A DNA stretch of 64,000 nt from Calycina herbarum (Eukaryota > Ascomycota > Leotiomycetes > Helotiales > Pezizellaceae): the NCBI GenBank assembly GCA_001414485.1, contig LLEY01000090.1, forward strand, positions 186,001 through 250,000, written 5' to 3'. Below the pieces are notes generated by a model that saw nothing but the letters and a program-made list of their open reading frames with translations, searched no databases and was not told where the DNA came from. Below, in pieces: positions 46,781-59,278 of this stretch. Position numbers and translations under genes: made by a program. Positions within the stretch are counted from its first letter, which is position 1. Every line of letters begins with the position of its first letter.

Positions 46781-47413
46781 CCTCACCGATGAGCACTCTG
46801 TCGCTGACTTCTTCAGATGATACACCCGGTTTGCCCAGTAAAATGACCTCTCTCCAAGACAACGAACCCATTCTATCTTTCACTGGCGAGTAATCTCGTG
46901 GCTTACTCACATCTCGCTGTGGGGCCCAAGAACATCGCGAGCAAGCTATGGATTTTCAGCTTATTCGCTGATCCAACTGGCTGCTTACTCGCTACGAGGT
47001 GGGGCCATTGGGGTTTATCTCTATCATGCTGACTTCTAAGATACGAGGGAATCGAGTACTGCATTAAAAAAAAAGGGTGATGGTATATACGTGTGAGATG
47101 AGGGTGTTGACGGGGAAGATTTATTTGTGATTTGGTAGTTTGGAAATCCTTTTGGGGATTTTGGGCTTCTTGTTTGGTTGGGTGTGGGTTGGTTGTCCTA
47201 TCTGGGTGTTGCGTTGGAAATGAAATTGGATTGGGGGGTTGGGGATGGGGGGAGTAGTTGGGAAGTTAAGAGGTTGGGGACTAGGGGAGCGGTAAGCTTG
47301 GCTATAGTAAGGGCTGGGTTCAGAGAAGAGCTACAGAGGGAAGTTACGTGAGGGTGGCTGGTGTGAAAATAGGGAAATAGTTATGAGAGGAGTCGAAGAG
47401 AGGAGTTGGGTTG

Positions 47414-47576
47414 TTGAAGACTTGAAGACTTGAAGACTTGAAGTGTTGAAGTGTTGAAGTGTTGAAGTGTTGAAGTGTTGAAGTGTTGAAGTGTTGAAGT
47501 GTTGAAGTGTTGAAGTGTTGAAGTGTTGAAGTGTTGAAGTGTTGAAGTGTTGAAGTGTTAAAGTGTTGAAGTGAGG
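47414..47576. repeat. Near-pure 8-bp minisatellite (AAGTGTTG)n
   Basis: About 20 units. The first few are the variant GACTTGAA, the rest AAGTGTTG with a single base change near the end. Because 3 and 8 are coprime, the unit translates to the same 8-residue cycle in each frame (LQHFNTST on the minus strand), giving false ORFs in more than one frame. Confidence 0.95.
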
Positions 47577-48369
47577 AGTTTGGCCAACGTCCACTTGTCA
47601 AGAAATATTAGATTTAAGAGTCAAGGTCTTGTACTTACGTCAAATCTAGTCACCATTGAGCATACAGAAAGGTATAGGATGAGGTTTATGGTGATTGCCA
47701 TTCAAGTGATGGAGCAGCAGGTCTGGGAATTATTCTCTCTATTTTAAATACCCTTCCCATGTCTATGGTTTTTCCAAGAACATTTAAAAAATTCAAGAGG
47801 ACAGTTCTGGAATTCCAACTACCTGGTCTACCCTAATTCATATTTTGAGAACCAAGAATCGAAACGAATGAGGTGAACCTTTTATTTATTCTAAATGCCA
47901 ATTAATCGAGAACATTCAAAGTAATAAAAGAGAACAATGACTTCAAGAATTATGAAATCTCATTGCAAAAGTGGACACTGGTTACATTATCACTAGTCGA
48001 TATCTGGGGAAATAAGTTGCGCAGAATAAGATTTTTTGTCTTATCTATAAATAACAAAATAAATGCCACCCATTTCCCCATCCCCAGACCAGAAGAAAAT
48101 ACTATGCCATGTCAATGCTGAACCCGATTACCCGATCCTCCCTATAATACAGATGTAGATTTCGAGTCCTCCACTTGTTGAGAAGATCTCTAATATTGGA
48201 TGGGGATGGGAGGGAGTTGACCTGTTCCAGGGTAGACACCCCCTTCTGCCGAGAGGAAGAAAAAAGCTAAATCACCATGCCATGACGCCCCATCTCTTTT
48301 CCCTCTCCTGTCCCCGTATTCTCTTTCCCTCCCAGGTCCCGTCTCCTCCCTCCTACTTTCCCGCAAAAT

Positions 48370-50806
48370 TTAAATAATCAAGTACAAACTACACAGCAAT
48401 CCTGGCCCAGTAATAAGACCAAACCAAAGCAGCAAGTTCCCCCAAACAGGACGTCTCCGCATGAATTTCGTCCGACCCAGTCTAATTAAAGGCAATTGAC
48501 TCAACTGCATCAACAAGAGATACCCTCTGACGCGATGGAAGAGGATGACCATTAGCATTTCGTGGAGGACGGCTGAGAGGAAGAATGTTATTAGGGTTGC
48601 GCTGTATTTGGAGACTTTGAGGGCAGAGATGGAGGAGTTGTAGACGTGGCGGAGGAGGAAGAGATGTCTGTTGGGCGTGTTAGTTTGGGAAGAAAAGAGT
48701 GGAGAGGGGAGATGGAGGATGGGTTTGAGATGAGAGGGGTTTGTAAGATGGGTGGGATGGAGTGATGGAGGAGGGTGGTAATGGAAATTGTGATGAGAAA
48801 TACATACACTGGACGGTTCCAGTCTCGGGCGTAGTTTTCGAAAGATACTGCGTTCCACCAGTCGTTGCAGAATCCTCTATTGAGAGATAGTCAGTACATT
48901 GTTCAGAATGGAGTTGAGAGGGGGGAGGAAGGCTTACCTATCAGCAAAACAGGTGAGTTCGGCAATGAAGTTCAATACACATTCCCAAATCAAATACCAA
49001 GTCTAATCGAAGCGTCAGTAACTGTTGCTAACACTCTTTTAGAATATTTCAAATCTTACCAGAAGATATTCCATAATAAAAGGAAAAACCAAGTCATTCA
49101 AAATAAACGGAAACTCCTTCAACCTCTCCACAACCGGCAGCGTCTCCCTCAAATTGATAGCCCTAACAACAACCGGATAAATCCTCGCCTGAGCAAGCGT
49201 ATTCATAATAGCGATAATGCCCAAAGTAGCAACTCCCTTCTCCAAAGCATAACTCCAATCCACGGATTCCGAACGGGGATATTCCAACTCGTAGACCAAG
49301 GTTGGAATGACGGTGAAATCGAAGAGATTGGCTGTTGTGAGATTGCGAGGATAGTAGTTTGTTGTGTTTGTACATTTTCCTTTTAGGTCTTCGTTTAGGA
49401 TTGAGATTTCCCATTTTATTATTCGGGAGAAGGCTTGAATTTGATCTATGTCAAGAGGTTCGCCGGAGGCGATGGCGGAGAGGACTTGGTTTATGTTAGA
49501 GTCCGCGGACATGGAGTTGTCTTTCAGCGCCTGGCGACGGCTGATTAGGTCTGAGGCTGTTGGTCGAGAATTTAAGTAGGAGGTTGATAGGGATGAGATT
49601 CTTGGAGAAGTGGCGGAGGGAGTGGCGACTGGCTCGATGTTGTCGAGTTCTTTGAGCTTCTTCTCCAGTTTCTTGCGCATTGAGTATGCTTCGGAGAGGT
49701 TGCCATTATCTTTCGTGGAATTAGTGGATGTCAATTGAGGAATGAGTTGTGAGTTTCACTTACAAAAAGCATAACTGTGATAACCGAATATTAGTAAAGA
49801 ATTAATTATATTTGGAAGTTTTCACAAGAGGGTTCTCGCGAATATAGAATTAGTTTACATACCTGTGTTGCTTCATGAGAATAACAAGTCCCTGATGTTG
49901 GTTAGTTTTCCGTAGAAAAATTGCGAATATTGGAGATTACCTGTAAAGTGTAGGCAATCGAATGACTCCAAGGCCATGAACGAAATACAGTCCACTCAAT
50001 GACCAATACGAGAAACACTATTTCCCAAACCTAAGGTGAAAGTGTTTAGTATCCATTTCTCAAACAGCGACGCAGAAGGCTTACACTTTGAATGATCCAA
50101 CCAGCTCCATTCCAAGTAAGATAACCTTTCAAAATAGCCTTCTGTAAGAACATTCCAAAGAAAAGGGAGAGACACATAGCGGCGCTTGAGAATAACAAAA
50201 CAACAACATCCCTCCGAAATGCAATTTGCATAATTTCATTGCCACCAAGAACACTTCCATAATTCTGCCAATTCTCAAGGAATAATTGTAACATAAAAAT
50301 TGCGACACTGAGCCAGAAAAGATTGAAGAAGCCACGAAAGGGACTTTCTGCAGTTGCGGGGTTACGACCATCAAATGTGGTAAATGATCGCGTGAAGGCA
50401 ATGTCACTAAATCTGCCCTTGCGTTTTGCTGGGATTTTATCTTTATCCTGATGAAGTTGTCAGTAATCGTATGATAATTGTTAGAAGTAATATCGAAGTT
50501 ACATACACTTGGTTTCGTATCCTTCCCCTCATATCCACCACCTTTGCCACCAACAGCAATGGCTGATGGATCTGGCTTCAGGGCATCGTAGTCTTCTTCG
50601 CTTCCACTTTCGGGAGTCCTGGACGAGGAAACTGAATCGAGAGCCGCCTTTAGTGATCTGGGCCTCCGAGAGTTGGCAGATGTTGCTGCCGTATCGACCC
50701 TCAGATGGCTATCTGACTTTGACGAGCCAATTGAATTTGACTTTTCATCCAATGATGAAGATGTATTCGTTGTGACCGGGGGTCTCTTGGATGGAGTTCG
50801 ACCCAT
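48370..50806 (-). CDS. Sterol O-acyltransferase (ARE1/ARE2 type, MBOAT family)
   Basis: ER enzyme that esterifies sterols with acyl-CoA for storage in lipid droplets. Nine exons: 50806-50507, 50447-50085, 50030-49941, 49891-49863, 49773-49763 (11 nt), 49709-49060, 49002-48938, 48876-48808 and 48667-48370; 624 residues, near yeast Are2. The N-terminus is Ser/Thr-rich and cytosolic. About eight hydrophobic segments follow. The active-site region reads ELTCFADRGFCNDWWNAVSF, ENYARDWNRPVHLFLLRHVY, matching the MBOAT FYxDWWN signature with a Cys for Tyr. The catalytic His is in FFLSAVLHEMLM. The family also includes DGAT1, but the length, long N-terminus and central linker favour the ARE type. The 11-nt exon is required by phase. 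Confidence 0.88.
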
Positions 50807-53800
50807 CGTGATATGTTGAAATCGCGTAAGCCTCAATCAATTTGAGAATGTTTGAAGTTTTTCCAGAGGAAGAAGGCTCAAACTTTCGAGGTCGCACGGC
50901 GTGAAGCTCGGATACCTAAAGTGGAACGACACGATGATCTGAGAAGCACCTATTTCATATCTTTCGAGAAACTTCTGATGTTTCCTAGAGATTATTAATT
51001 GTTATTCTAGGCCGAAGGATGACTTCCCAACACGCTTACAGTATCATGTAATTGTTTAACAAATGAGGTAGAAGCTGCAGGAAGAGGGCTGAATAGGCGG
51101 GTGGCTTTTTTGTCAGCAATGAAGAGACGATCCGCGAGAAAACCACGTTTCAAAATCGGCTAGTTTCTTCTTTATATCCGTGAGAGGTTGTTGATATCGG
51201 ATCTTTCGGAGAGTATCAGTGACTATGATTGACATCGCTTAGAAAGAGGAGATATCACGAGTTAAAGTTTAAAAGGAGGCCAAGAATGGGTCTCCGGCAT
51301 GGATCGATCGACGGGAACCTCGCATGAGAGGTCCTGTCCTGTTTATGTACATGTACGTACTGCTGCAGGTCCAGATTAATTATTGCTGTAATGCAATACT
51401 AGAGGCTCGCAACTTCGCAAGACATGTGGAATTATCTAGGCAACTACAAGTAGAGAGCTTGTACACGCTTAGTGTCTTTAAGGCTATTGTGTGTTGGAGG
51501 CGGTGTTTTTACGAGTAGCCATGCGAAATCCGTTCTTAAGGAGGATATGACGTCAACCCGCAACTTTCTATTGCCGACCCCCGATCGGTCTGGAGAAATT
51601 AATTCCTTCACCAACGGATATTTACGGTACAGGTTGATCTTTCAACAGTCAAATACTATCACCTCTACCTTTCAAATGCCATCTGATCAGAGGAAGGTAA
51701 TTTCCAGTAACGAAGTGACTTCACAAAGATGGCCATCTATTCCCACCACTTTTTGAACAGGACAATTTTACCCGAGAGGCGTATCGAGTCACCCTTCTGA
51801 CCAACATAAGCACATGAAAAGATTATAAAACAACCGATTGAGACAAACTTCCAACATGTGGCGAGGCTGACAACTCCAGAATAGACTTTGATAGACATCG
51901 ATAAGGTGAGATTGCCCCCTATTTAGTTGAATGTTACTCTCACGATTGACAGTAAAAGCGGCCATTGTTCTAAATTTCTGTGTCCCTTAAAGTTAGGACA
52001 TGGTTGTTCTGAAAGATCCGAGTTGGTGGCAAAAGCCACAAGTACTGACCTGAAGTATCTACTGTCGCATTTTGAGAGGTACGATACCACCTAGGTGCGT
52101 ACTGCCACATATATTTCATGATTAATCACATGACTGTTTGAGAACCATCAAGTCCGGAGTGCAGCTGTCGCGGTGCTTGGACTCGCTTCTCCAACCGGAT
52201 GAGCGCCTTCCAGAGTTGCAAAGGGCGACGATGAAACCATCAAAGTTCGAAAGGCATCCCCCGATTCCCCATCCCCCCATAGTTGGCATTGTTCGAGATG
52301 TGCCACTTCCACGTGGGGGACAGAAAGCTCGACCATGCCCAGCGACTCGGAGAATTTTCAGAGCTCCAAGGGAAAAAAGCAAAGAAAGCGGGAAGAGTGA
52401 AACAAAAACGAACGAGCCGCCACCGCCAGGTGGAAATTGTTTCTCTGGATTTTTGTTTCTCGACTCTACCGCCGCGGTTTGGCTTGAAGCGCGCGCTGCT
52501 CGAAAACTTGACAAGAAAATGTTTTGTGACACTTGTTCCAAAACAAACACGGAGTTCGGGAGGCGAAGGGAACGACCTGTTCGTCTCCTGAGTGTCGAAT
52601 CGTCTTTTTTCTTTGGTTCCTGCATATGCTGTAGCACCTCGAATGTCCACCCCCGTGACAGCGGCCTGAAGCTCGAAGCCGACTGGGGCGATGTTTCGGC
52701 TGGTTTGGTGACCCAGTCGCTTCCCTTCGCGTGGGATGTAGGGTTGGGTTTGGGAGATCCCCGACTCTGATGTTCTTGAGAAGAAAGCTGTCTGTTGGGA
52801 GCGAGGGTTTCCACAAAAAGTGACGGTTTGCGATGAGGCACACTGCATGCTGCGAGATGCTCAAAATGTGATGTTGCAGACGAAAGACACAAGACATACG
52901 GCGTTGAGTGCGCTGTAGTAAGCGAGTGGCTTCACCCCTTTTTTTTTTACTGACTGACTGACTCTTTGTGTCTTGTATTTACAGATGACTTGCTGATTGC
53001 ACCTCAAGGAAAATTACATGAACATCCAAGATCTAAAAATGTTTTTGAGAGGAGAACTCTATTCTTCTGGCCAAGTTTTGATAGCATGGATAAGGATCGG
53101 GAAAAGCTTAAGTATTCAATAATAGATTCGCATGTAGCACTCCAGTACATACCGGTTCCACGAATTTATATCCGATTTTCATTCAGTCTCGGAGGTTTCT
53201 ATTCATGGTCGCAGCCTTTGTCGTATGCAATTTCTCTTCTACTCAATGTACTCTTTTCCTCGTGACATTGATTAAATTTATACAGAAGAGAGTGGATCTA
53301 AGAAATTACTGGAAAAGGTGGTCTTATTATCTATACCTATGGGGAAGCGAGTACGCTATCTGAAACATTCGATATAGGTGGATGGAGAAAAAGCCCATTT
53401 ATTATTATCCTGATGGGCGCCGATTACGAAATGGAAGTTGCTCCGTACCACATGGGTCTCGCACTGGTGCTCGCATGGTGGTGGATCACTGTGATTGTTC
53501 AATCGATGCCATGCTCCTCGATGGATCAGCGAAGCAGCATCACCGAGGTCTCTGACGAAAGGGGAACTGAAAGACAACACTTGTTGGAAAGGAACTGATA
53601 GCTGGAGAAATTGAAGAAGATAGCTTGATATGCCTGGTCTTATTGCCAATAATGGAAGGTACAAAACACGATTAATATCCAATCAAAAGTGACGATGGTG
53701 TGTACCATGGGAACGTCTCCTGTAGTGGCGTTAACCCCTGATGCCCTGTCTCCTTTTCTGTGCACAGTCCATGACGAGAAAGCGGCGTTGAGTATCTCGA

Positions 53801-54979
53801 TATCAAGGTAGAACAAGATAGTAGTAGAACTCGCGATGAGTTTTTTGATGCAGAAAGACTTTTGGGGGTGGCAACTCGGGTTTGGAATACTCAATCCGGA
53901 TTTCCCTCGAATTCAAGGCAGGTGCTTATTGTGCCTCAAAGCTGGGACAACCCGAAGAAAGTAAAGCTTAGGTACGTCGAATGCCGCTTTACAAGGCTTA
54001 GGGACGCACCTGCGCATTTGGAGAGTACCAGTACCTGTTCGCAGCCCATACAAGACTTTCCAATATTTGGTTTTGACAACACCATCTCTCACTTCCTCCT
54101 CCCCTCGTCGAACTTGTTCGCCAGCCGAATCGCTTCCTACGAACGGCGCGCCGCATACCAGTATTGGGGAACGGTGCTACCCACGATTGCTCAGAGATAT
54201 CGGTGGCTGCCGTCGCACCCCGGGGCTCTTGACACCACCAGTTTGGCTGGAGGATTTGGGCGCATATATCTCGAGGATCCATTGGCGATAACCCGAAGGA
54301 CCGGAATTGGGAACAGGACAGGACAGGAAAGGAAAGGAAAGGAAAGGAACAAGGCAAGATTGGAAGAGGAAGCAGAAGACAGGGTGGTGCACGCAGACGG
54401 GCAGAGGTACGACTTGATCATCTGGTTCGCATGGACTGCGGGTTTTAGGAGGGAAATCGTGGTGGAGGCCGGTGTTGGTGTTGGTGTTGATATCAACATT
54501 GAACATTGAGGCTACTCGACCACGACGACCACCTCTAGCGCCTGGATGGCTTTGCTAGCCTCCCTCATACTGACTTGAACAGATTATCTTCCCTTTTCCC
54601 TCTTGCTATCGTCGCTGTAGATCCGCCCACCAGTGGTGCTCTCTTCTGTCTCGCCGCACGGTTATTCCGTCCTACGCCCACGCCATTATCCATATCGATC
54701 CTCCCGTAGGAACAACCCCCCTCGCTGCGTATACTTTCGCTAGCATCGCGTTCGCCGGCCTCGAGGGCGATTGGAAATTGTTGGGTGATCAGAGTTATTG
54801 GCACGGCACGCCTTACCAACAAGGCTTTACGAGCAAAGCAAGACACTCATGCGGAAGCTCGTGGTCGGGAGTTCTCTGGTTGCATCTGGTGCATGAGCTC
54901 GCCGCCTGCCGAAGCGTGAAGTACCTAGCGAAAAGCGCCAGGGGATCCTCCTCCACACCTGCGATCGCAGGATTGCAAT
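50807..54979. other. 4.2-kb region without a supported gene
   Basis: Between divergent starts. At 52,120-52,900 long frames overlap on both strands (up to 256 codons) in a GC-richer block, but none shows domains, and several are equally open, so I regard them as leader or promoter DNA. A TGAC-type short repeat (ACTGACTGACTGACT) follows a T-run near 52,940. AGGAC and GGAAA pentamers repeat at 54,310-54,350. Long leaders are plausible for the MIT-domain gene. Confidence 0.4.
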
Positions 54980-57900
54980 ATGTCCACCGAGCTTCCTCAC
55001 CGTCGTCAAGTCCAACAATCCCCCAACATAGTATTGCGAGATCCTCGCACGCCCGCATCGACGTCGACGTCGATTAGAGGTCCTTCTCCCAGAGCCCGCG
55101 GCCAGACCGGTCCCTCTTCTTCGCTTCCCCCACAGAATGCCTCGCGACTGCAACTCCCGGCAACCTCCCCTGAATCTTCCCGCGCGACTTCATCATATGC
55201 CCACCGCCGCTCCACCAGCCTTTCTGGCATGAACCAAGGTGTAGGGAATCTCAATCGCTGGTCAAAATCAACTGTCTCAAGCGCTACTTCTCACTCGTCA
55301 CAACCAAGACCTCCATCCTCGACGCGGCGCATGTCGATATCAGGGTCAACGACCTTTTTACTTGGAGCCGATCCCACCCCAGAAAAACGAAACCCAGCTT
55401 CAGCAGCATACGGTTCCCCAAAGCGAGCTTTTGGGAATTCTTTAGCTTTACCGCCAATTGTGACGCTGCCGAGTTTGCAGACGTCTGTGAGAAACGCATC
55501 GTCCCCATTGACCGGGCCTGGAAGCCCCTCTCCCTCAACCGCAGGATTATTATCGGCCGCAGTGCGAACCACGGTTCCGGATTATTTTGGCAGGGCCTGG
55601 GAAGACTCAACACCGCGAGCATTCAACGCGGCTCCTTCGCATACGAATGGTCAGGAGGGGGAAAGTCAAGAGCAAGGGTCAGAAGAACGTCGCAGGTCGA
55701 GAGGGCATTCGCGGCACAGATCTCAGGCGCAGAAAAGCAGTGCTAGCACAAGTGGTTCAAATAGGAATTCAAAGGGTCCATCACAAAAAGCCATGCTGTC
55801 CAAGGCCCTGCAAAAGGCGAATACTGCGGTACTTCTTGACAATGCGCAAAATTTCGAGGGCGCCATGCAGGCGTATTCAGAGGCATGTGGATTATTACAA
55901 CAAGTCATGTCACGGAGTTCAGGGGACGAGGATAAACGGAAACTCGAAGCAATTGTGAGTTGAAGTGCTGGCTTGCATGTGTTTTCAAACTGACAACTCT
56001 AGCGCAATACCTATACTAGTCGAATAAACGAGCTACGGCGAATTACCCCTCAGCTGCAAGACGACGAAAAAGCATTACCCCAACGACCCGAAAGCGGAAG
56101 TTATCCACCCAGCGAGTTCCAGGAAGATGAAGTTCCAATCATAGAGACTGCGACTGTTACTCGAATTGTAAATGACCAATCATACATTGCAGATCCCCAG
56201 GGTTCACGATCAATACCAACATCACAGTTGCCGATTCGAAGAGAGTCACTTATGCCATCGTCTTTCGAGGCGAGTCAATACGGAGGAAGGTTTGGTTTAG
56301 ATCCTAATATTGAGCGGTCGCAGTCCAAGTCACCAATGAGGGATCGCGTAAAGGAGATGAAGATTGAACCCCCACCCGCTATGGAGAGCATATACATGCC
56401 ACCACCATTATCACCTCGCCGTGCAGTCTCCCCTATGATCCATGGATCACCAAATAACTCCCGTTCTCGACAACCGTCCTCAGACCTTTATAAAACTAGT
56501 AATTCCTCTAACAACAACATCAAAGGACATGCTAGGGCACCCAGTAACGAATCTATGTCATGGCTTGATACGATCGATGAATCCGGAGGATCAGCTGCGT
56601 CTTCAGTTCATTCAAGAACATCGTCCAGGGTAATTCGAAGGAAACGTATTCGTGCAGCCAGCGGTGCCACAGAAGCTGAATTTGACGCGGCATTGGATGC
56701 AGCTGTCGAGGCAGCTTATGATGATGGACTTGAACCTATGGATGGGCCAGGTGTGAATCGCTACGACTATGATGATGATGTGGACGAAGACGACGACGAC
56801 GATGCCATCGTTGCAAATGTTCGACGGAAAGTAGAGATGGCCAAGGAGAGGGTTCGCCAGACCGAACGAGAGGCCTCTATTATGAATGCTCGCGAGCGAG
56901 AAAAGAAACGACAGCTGAGCCAGGACTCGCGAAGCAACATGGGGGATAATTATGGCAATGAATCCGAAGAAGAAGAGCGAATGCTTGAAGAGATGACGAG
57001 AGAGTATGTCATGGACGACTTTGAGTTTGGCTTACAATCAAAGTCTGCCCTGCCTCGTGAATCTGATTCTAGTGGGTTTTCGGGGAGAACCTCTGGGTGG
57101 AACAGTTCAATTGGGTCGAACCCCACGACGGCCGGGACCACACTTTCTACGGTCACAGAATCTTCATTTGTTCCCCAACTACCATCACTCCATTCAAAAA
57201 CGTCGTCTAACCCACCTACGGGTGCCCTTCCACCACCACCTCCTCCGAATACCTCGAATCAACCTTCCTCCACTCCTACATCTCAGGGGGTACGGAGTAG
57301 AAGGCTTTCTGGACAAAATCCAAAACAATTAAAAATAGAAACCGCGCAATCAAACCCATCATCACAACCACCATCGATGCCGCCACCACGGATACCGGAC
57401 AATGGTCTGGCTAGTGCGGTCTACCCGAAGACCGCTGGTCTCCCACCTCGGCAACCCTTATCAGCTAGTCGACCCCCTCTCACAATATCAAACCGGCTGC
57501 CTTCGTCCAGCCTCTCCGTTTCAGGTCCAAACGAGGTTATATCTCCTCCAACACCCACTCTGACACAGTCAATCTCGGATGAGCTTGAAAATGGACTTCC
57601 TCGTTCTGGGTCGCCTGCCCAGTCAAGGAATGGTCTCCGCAAGAATTTTTCTTCATCCAGTCTGAAAAATATGAAGGGACGCAACTTGTCAGTCTCATAT
57701 ATTGATGACGGATCTGAAATCTCACCAAATACCCCCGGAAGCTCTCTGTTCACTGCCAGAGATGCAAATGGCCGGATACCTGCACTCCCAACATTACCGA
57801 CCCCGATAGCGTCTGCATTCAAGGACAAAATGAATGCACCATCGGGAGGATTGTACCTTTTCGCGAGCGATATTCAATCGCCCGATAGCCCTCTTTCTCC

Positions 57901-58851
57901 TAATAATCCTTTGGGCCCAAATACAGGCGCAAGCGCTCCAATACCTCTCGAGCCTTGTCCCACGGAATCCCTACTTCGACCTTTCTGGCTGATGCGGGCT
58001 TTGTACCAAACCATTGCGCATCCTCGAGGGGGGTATCTCTCAACCAAATTATTCGTTCCACGCGATGTTTGGAGAGTGAAAGGGGTCAAGATAAAAGGTG
58101 TAGAGGATAAGATTGCAAATTGCGATTTCTTAACGGCTGCTCTGATGAAACTGTCGCGGGTTGATACATTTGACGCTGATGCTGTGTTGGAAGAAATGCA
58201 ATCCTTGGAAGGTGTTCTTGAACAAGTCCAGGCAACTCTGACAAAAAAGCTAGGAAATGAGGTTGGTGTTCAGGGATCTGGTGGCATATTTAAAGATTCA
58301 ACCGGTGGCGGGGAAGCCGAGAGCACGACGTCCAAAGCTACGAGTAACTCGAGCAAGTCTTCTTCATTTTCTTGGCGCAGGCTGAGATCGAAAAATTCCG
58401 CCGCTGCGCTTTCCGGCTCATACGCGAATAAGCAAGCGCCACCGGATTTACCAAAAGAGGGTTTGGTGATGGGTACACTACCCATGACCACGACGGCATT
58501 AGCCAAAGTTCGATTTCCCAAGCGAGATCTCAGCGAGGTCCAATTCTCAGGACCAAATGCGCAATATATGAGTTCATTGGCGAGGCTGTTCGATGCGGCG
58601 CAGGCTATTGGTAAGTTCTTTCTCTCCTTGTTTCTGTAATAGTTCATCTAACAAAATTTCCAGATCAAATAGCCCGCCAAGTCGAAGACCCAGGGTTGCG
58701 TCACGCCGACAAAACCCAGGTCGGCCTCGAACTATGTACTCGTCACGCAGCTGAATTTTTTGGCTTCTACATCTGTCGTTTTGTTCTGACAGACATCTCA
58801 CTATTGTTGGACAAATTCATAAAGAGGGGAAGTGAGTGGGTTCTTGTATGA
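54980..58851 (+). CDS. Large MIT-domain protein
   Basis: Three exons (54980-55954, 56003-58610, 58664-58851) encode 1256 residues, mostly Ser/Pro-rich and disordered. Residues ~270-340 form a three-helix MIT domain (SKALQKANTAVLLDNAQNFE, then AMQAYSEACGLLQQV and RNTYTSRINELRRI) of the kind that binds ESCRT-III tails. The first intron falls inside the last MIT helix. An Ala/Asp-rich segment (EFDAALDAAVEAAYDDGLEP) and an acidic run precede a helix rich in Arg/Glu. The C-terminal ~300 residues are the other ordered part: PCPTESLLRPFWLMRALYQT, HPRGGYLSTKLFVPRDVW, IANCDFLTAALMKL, then the final RHAAEFFGFYICRFVLTDIS. A role in endosomal sorting or abscission is inference from MIT; I do not know a characterised orthologue. 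Confidence 0.88.
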
Positions 58852-59278
58852 AAGGATTATAGAAGGAAGATGTACACGACCACCTTTTTTTTTTGAAAGA
58901 TTCTTGATTGTTGTTTTGGAAGCTTTTTGCCTGGCTATATTTTTTGGGTAAAAGAGGAGCGAGAGAGTTGCTGTTTTTTTTATTAAAGAAGAGATGGAGA
59001 TTACCCCGGCGAGCGATTGAATCATTTTTTCTACTACCTTAGCTATTTAGCTATATATTTTGGCGGGGGGTGTTTGAAACGAATTGATGACTATTTTGGA
59101 TTGTGTTTTTTGTTCTGCTGTTTCTGTTGCCCAATCTCGCCGTCGTACACCTGGAAACCTAAATATAATATTTGTCGATGGGCATGTTTGAATGAATGGT
59201 TTTTATTGGGGGCGGAAGTTTGGAAAGTCAGTCACGTGGGACAATCGTATCCTATATATTTTTTGAAGTAGTTCAAGC
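58852..59278. other. Intergenic region between the MIT and HET genes
   Basis: 427 bp, T-rich, with T-runs near 58,885 and 58,970 and a TATATATTTT-like element at 59,052. No gene. Confidence 0.4.

Larger units (their letters stand above)
45931..48369. other. 2.4-kb gene-free region rich in simple repeats
   Basis: Holds the degenerate GAGTAAGCTGCAAC repeats, the 8-bp minisatellite, G-rich stretches around 47,150-47,300 (TTGGGGGTTGGGG-type) and the 3' flank of the sterol acyltransferase gene. No gene supported. Confidence 0.5.

Noticed and set aside
47331..47601. Minus-strand ORFs encoding repeated LQHFNTST
   Set aside because: They are the translation of the 8-bp minisatellite, which is open in more than one frame by arithmetic.
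52122..52897. Long overlapping reading frames on both strands (up to 256 codons)
   Set aside because: Several frames are equally open on both strands, have no recognisable domain, no good start or splice context, and compositions that look like chance in GC-richer DNA. Treated as leader or promoter sequence.
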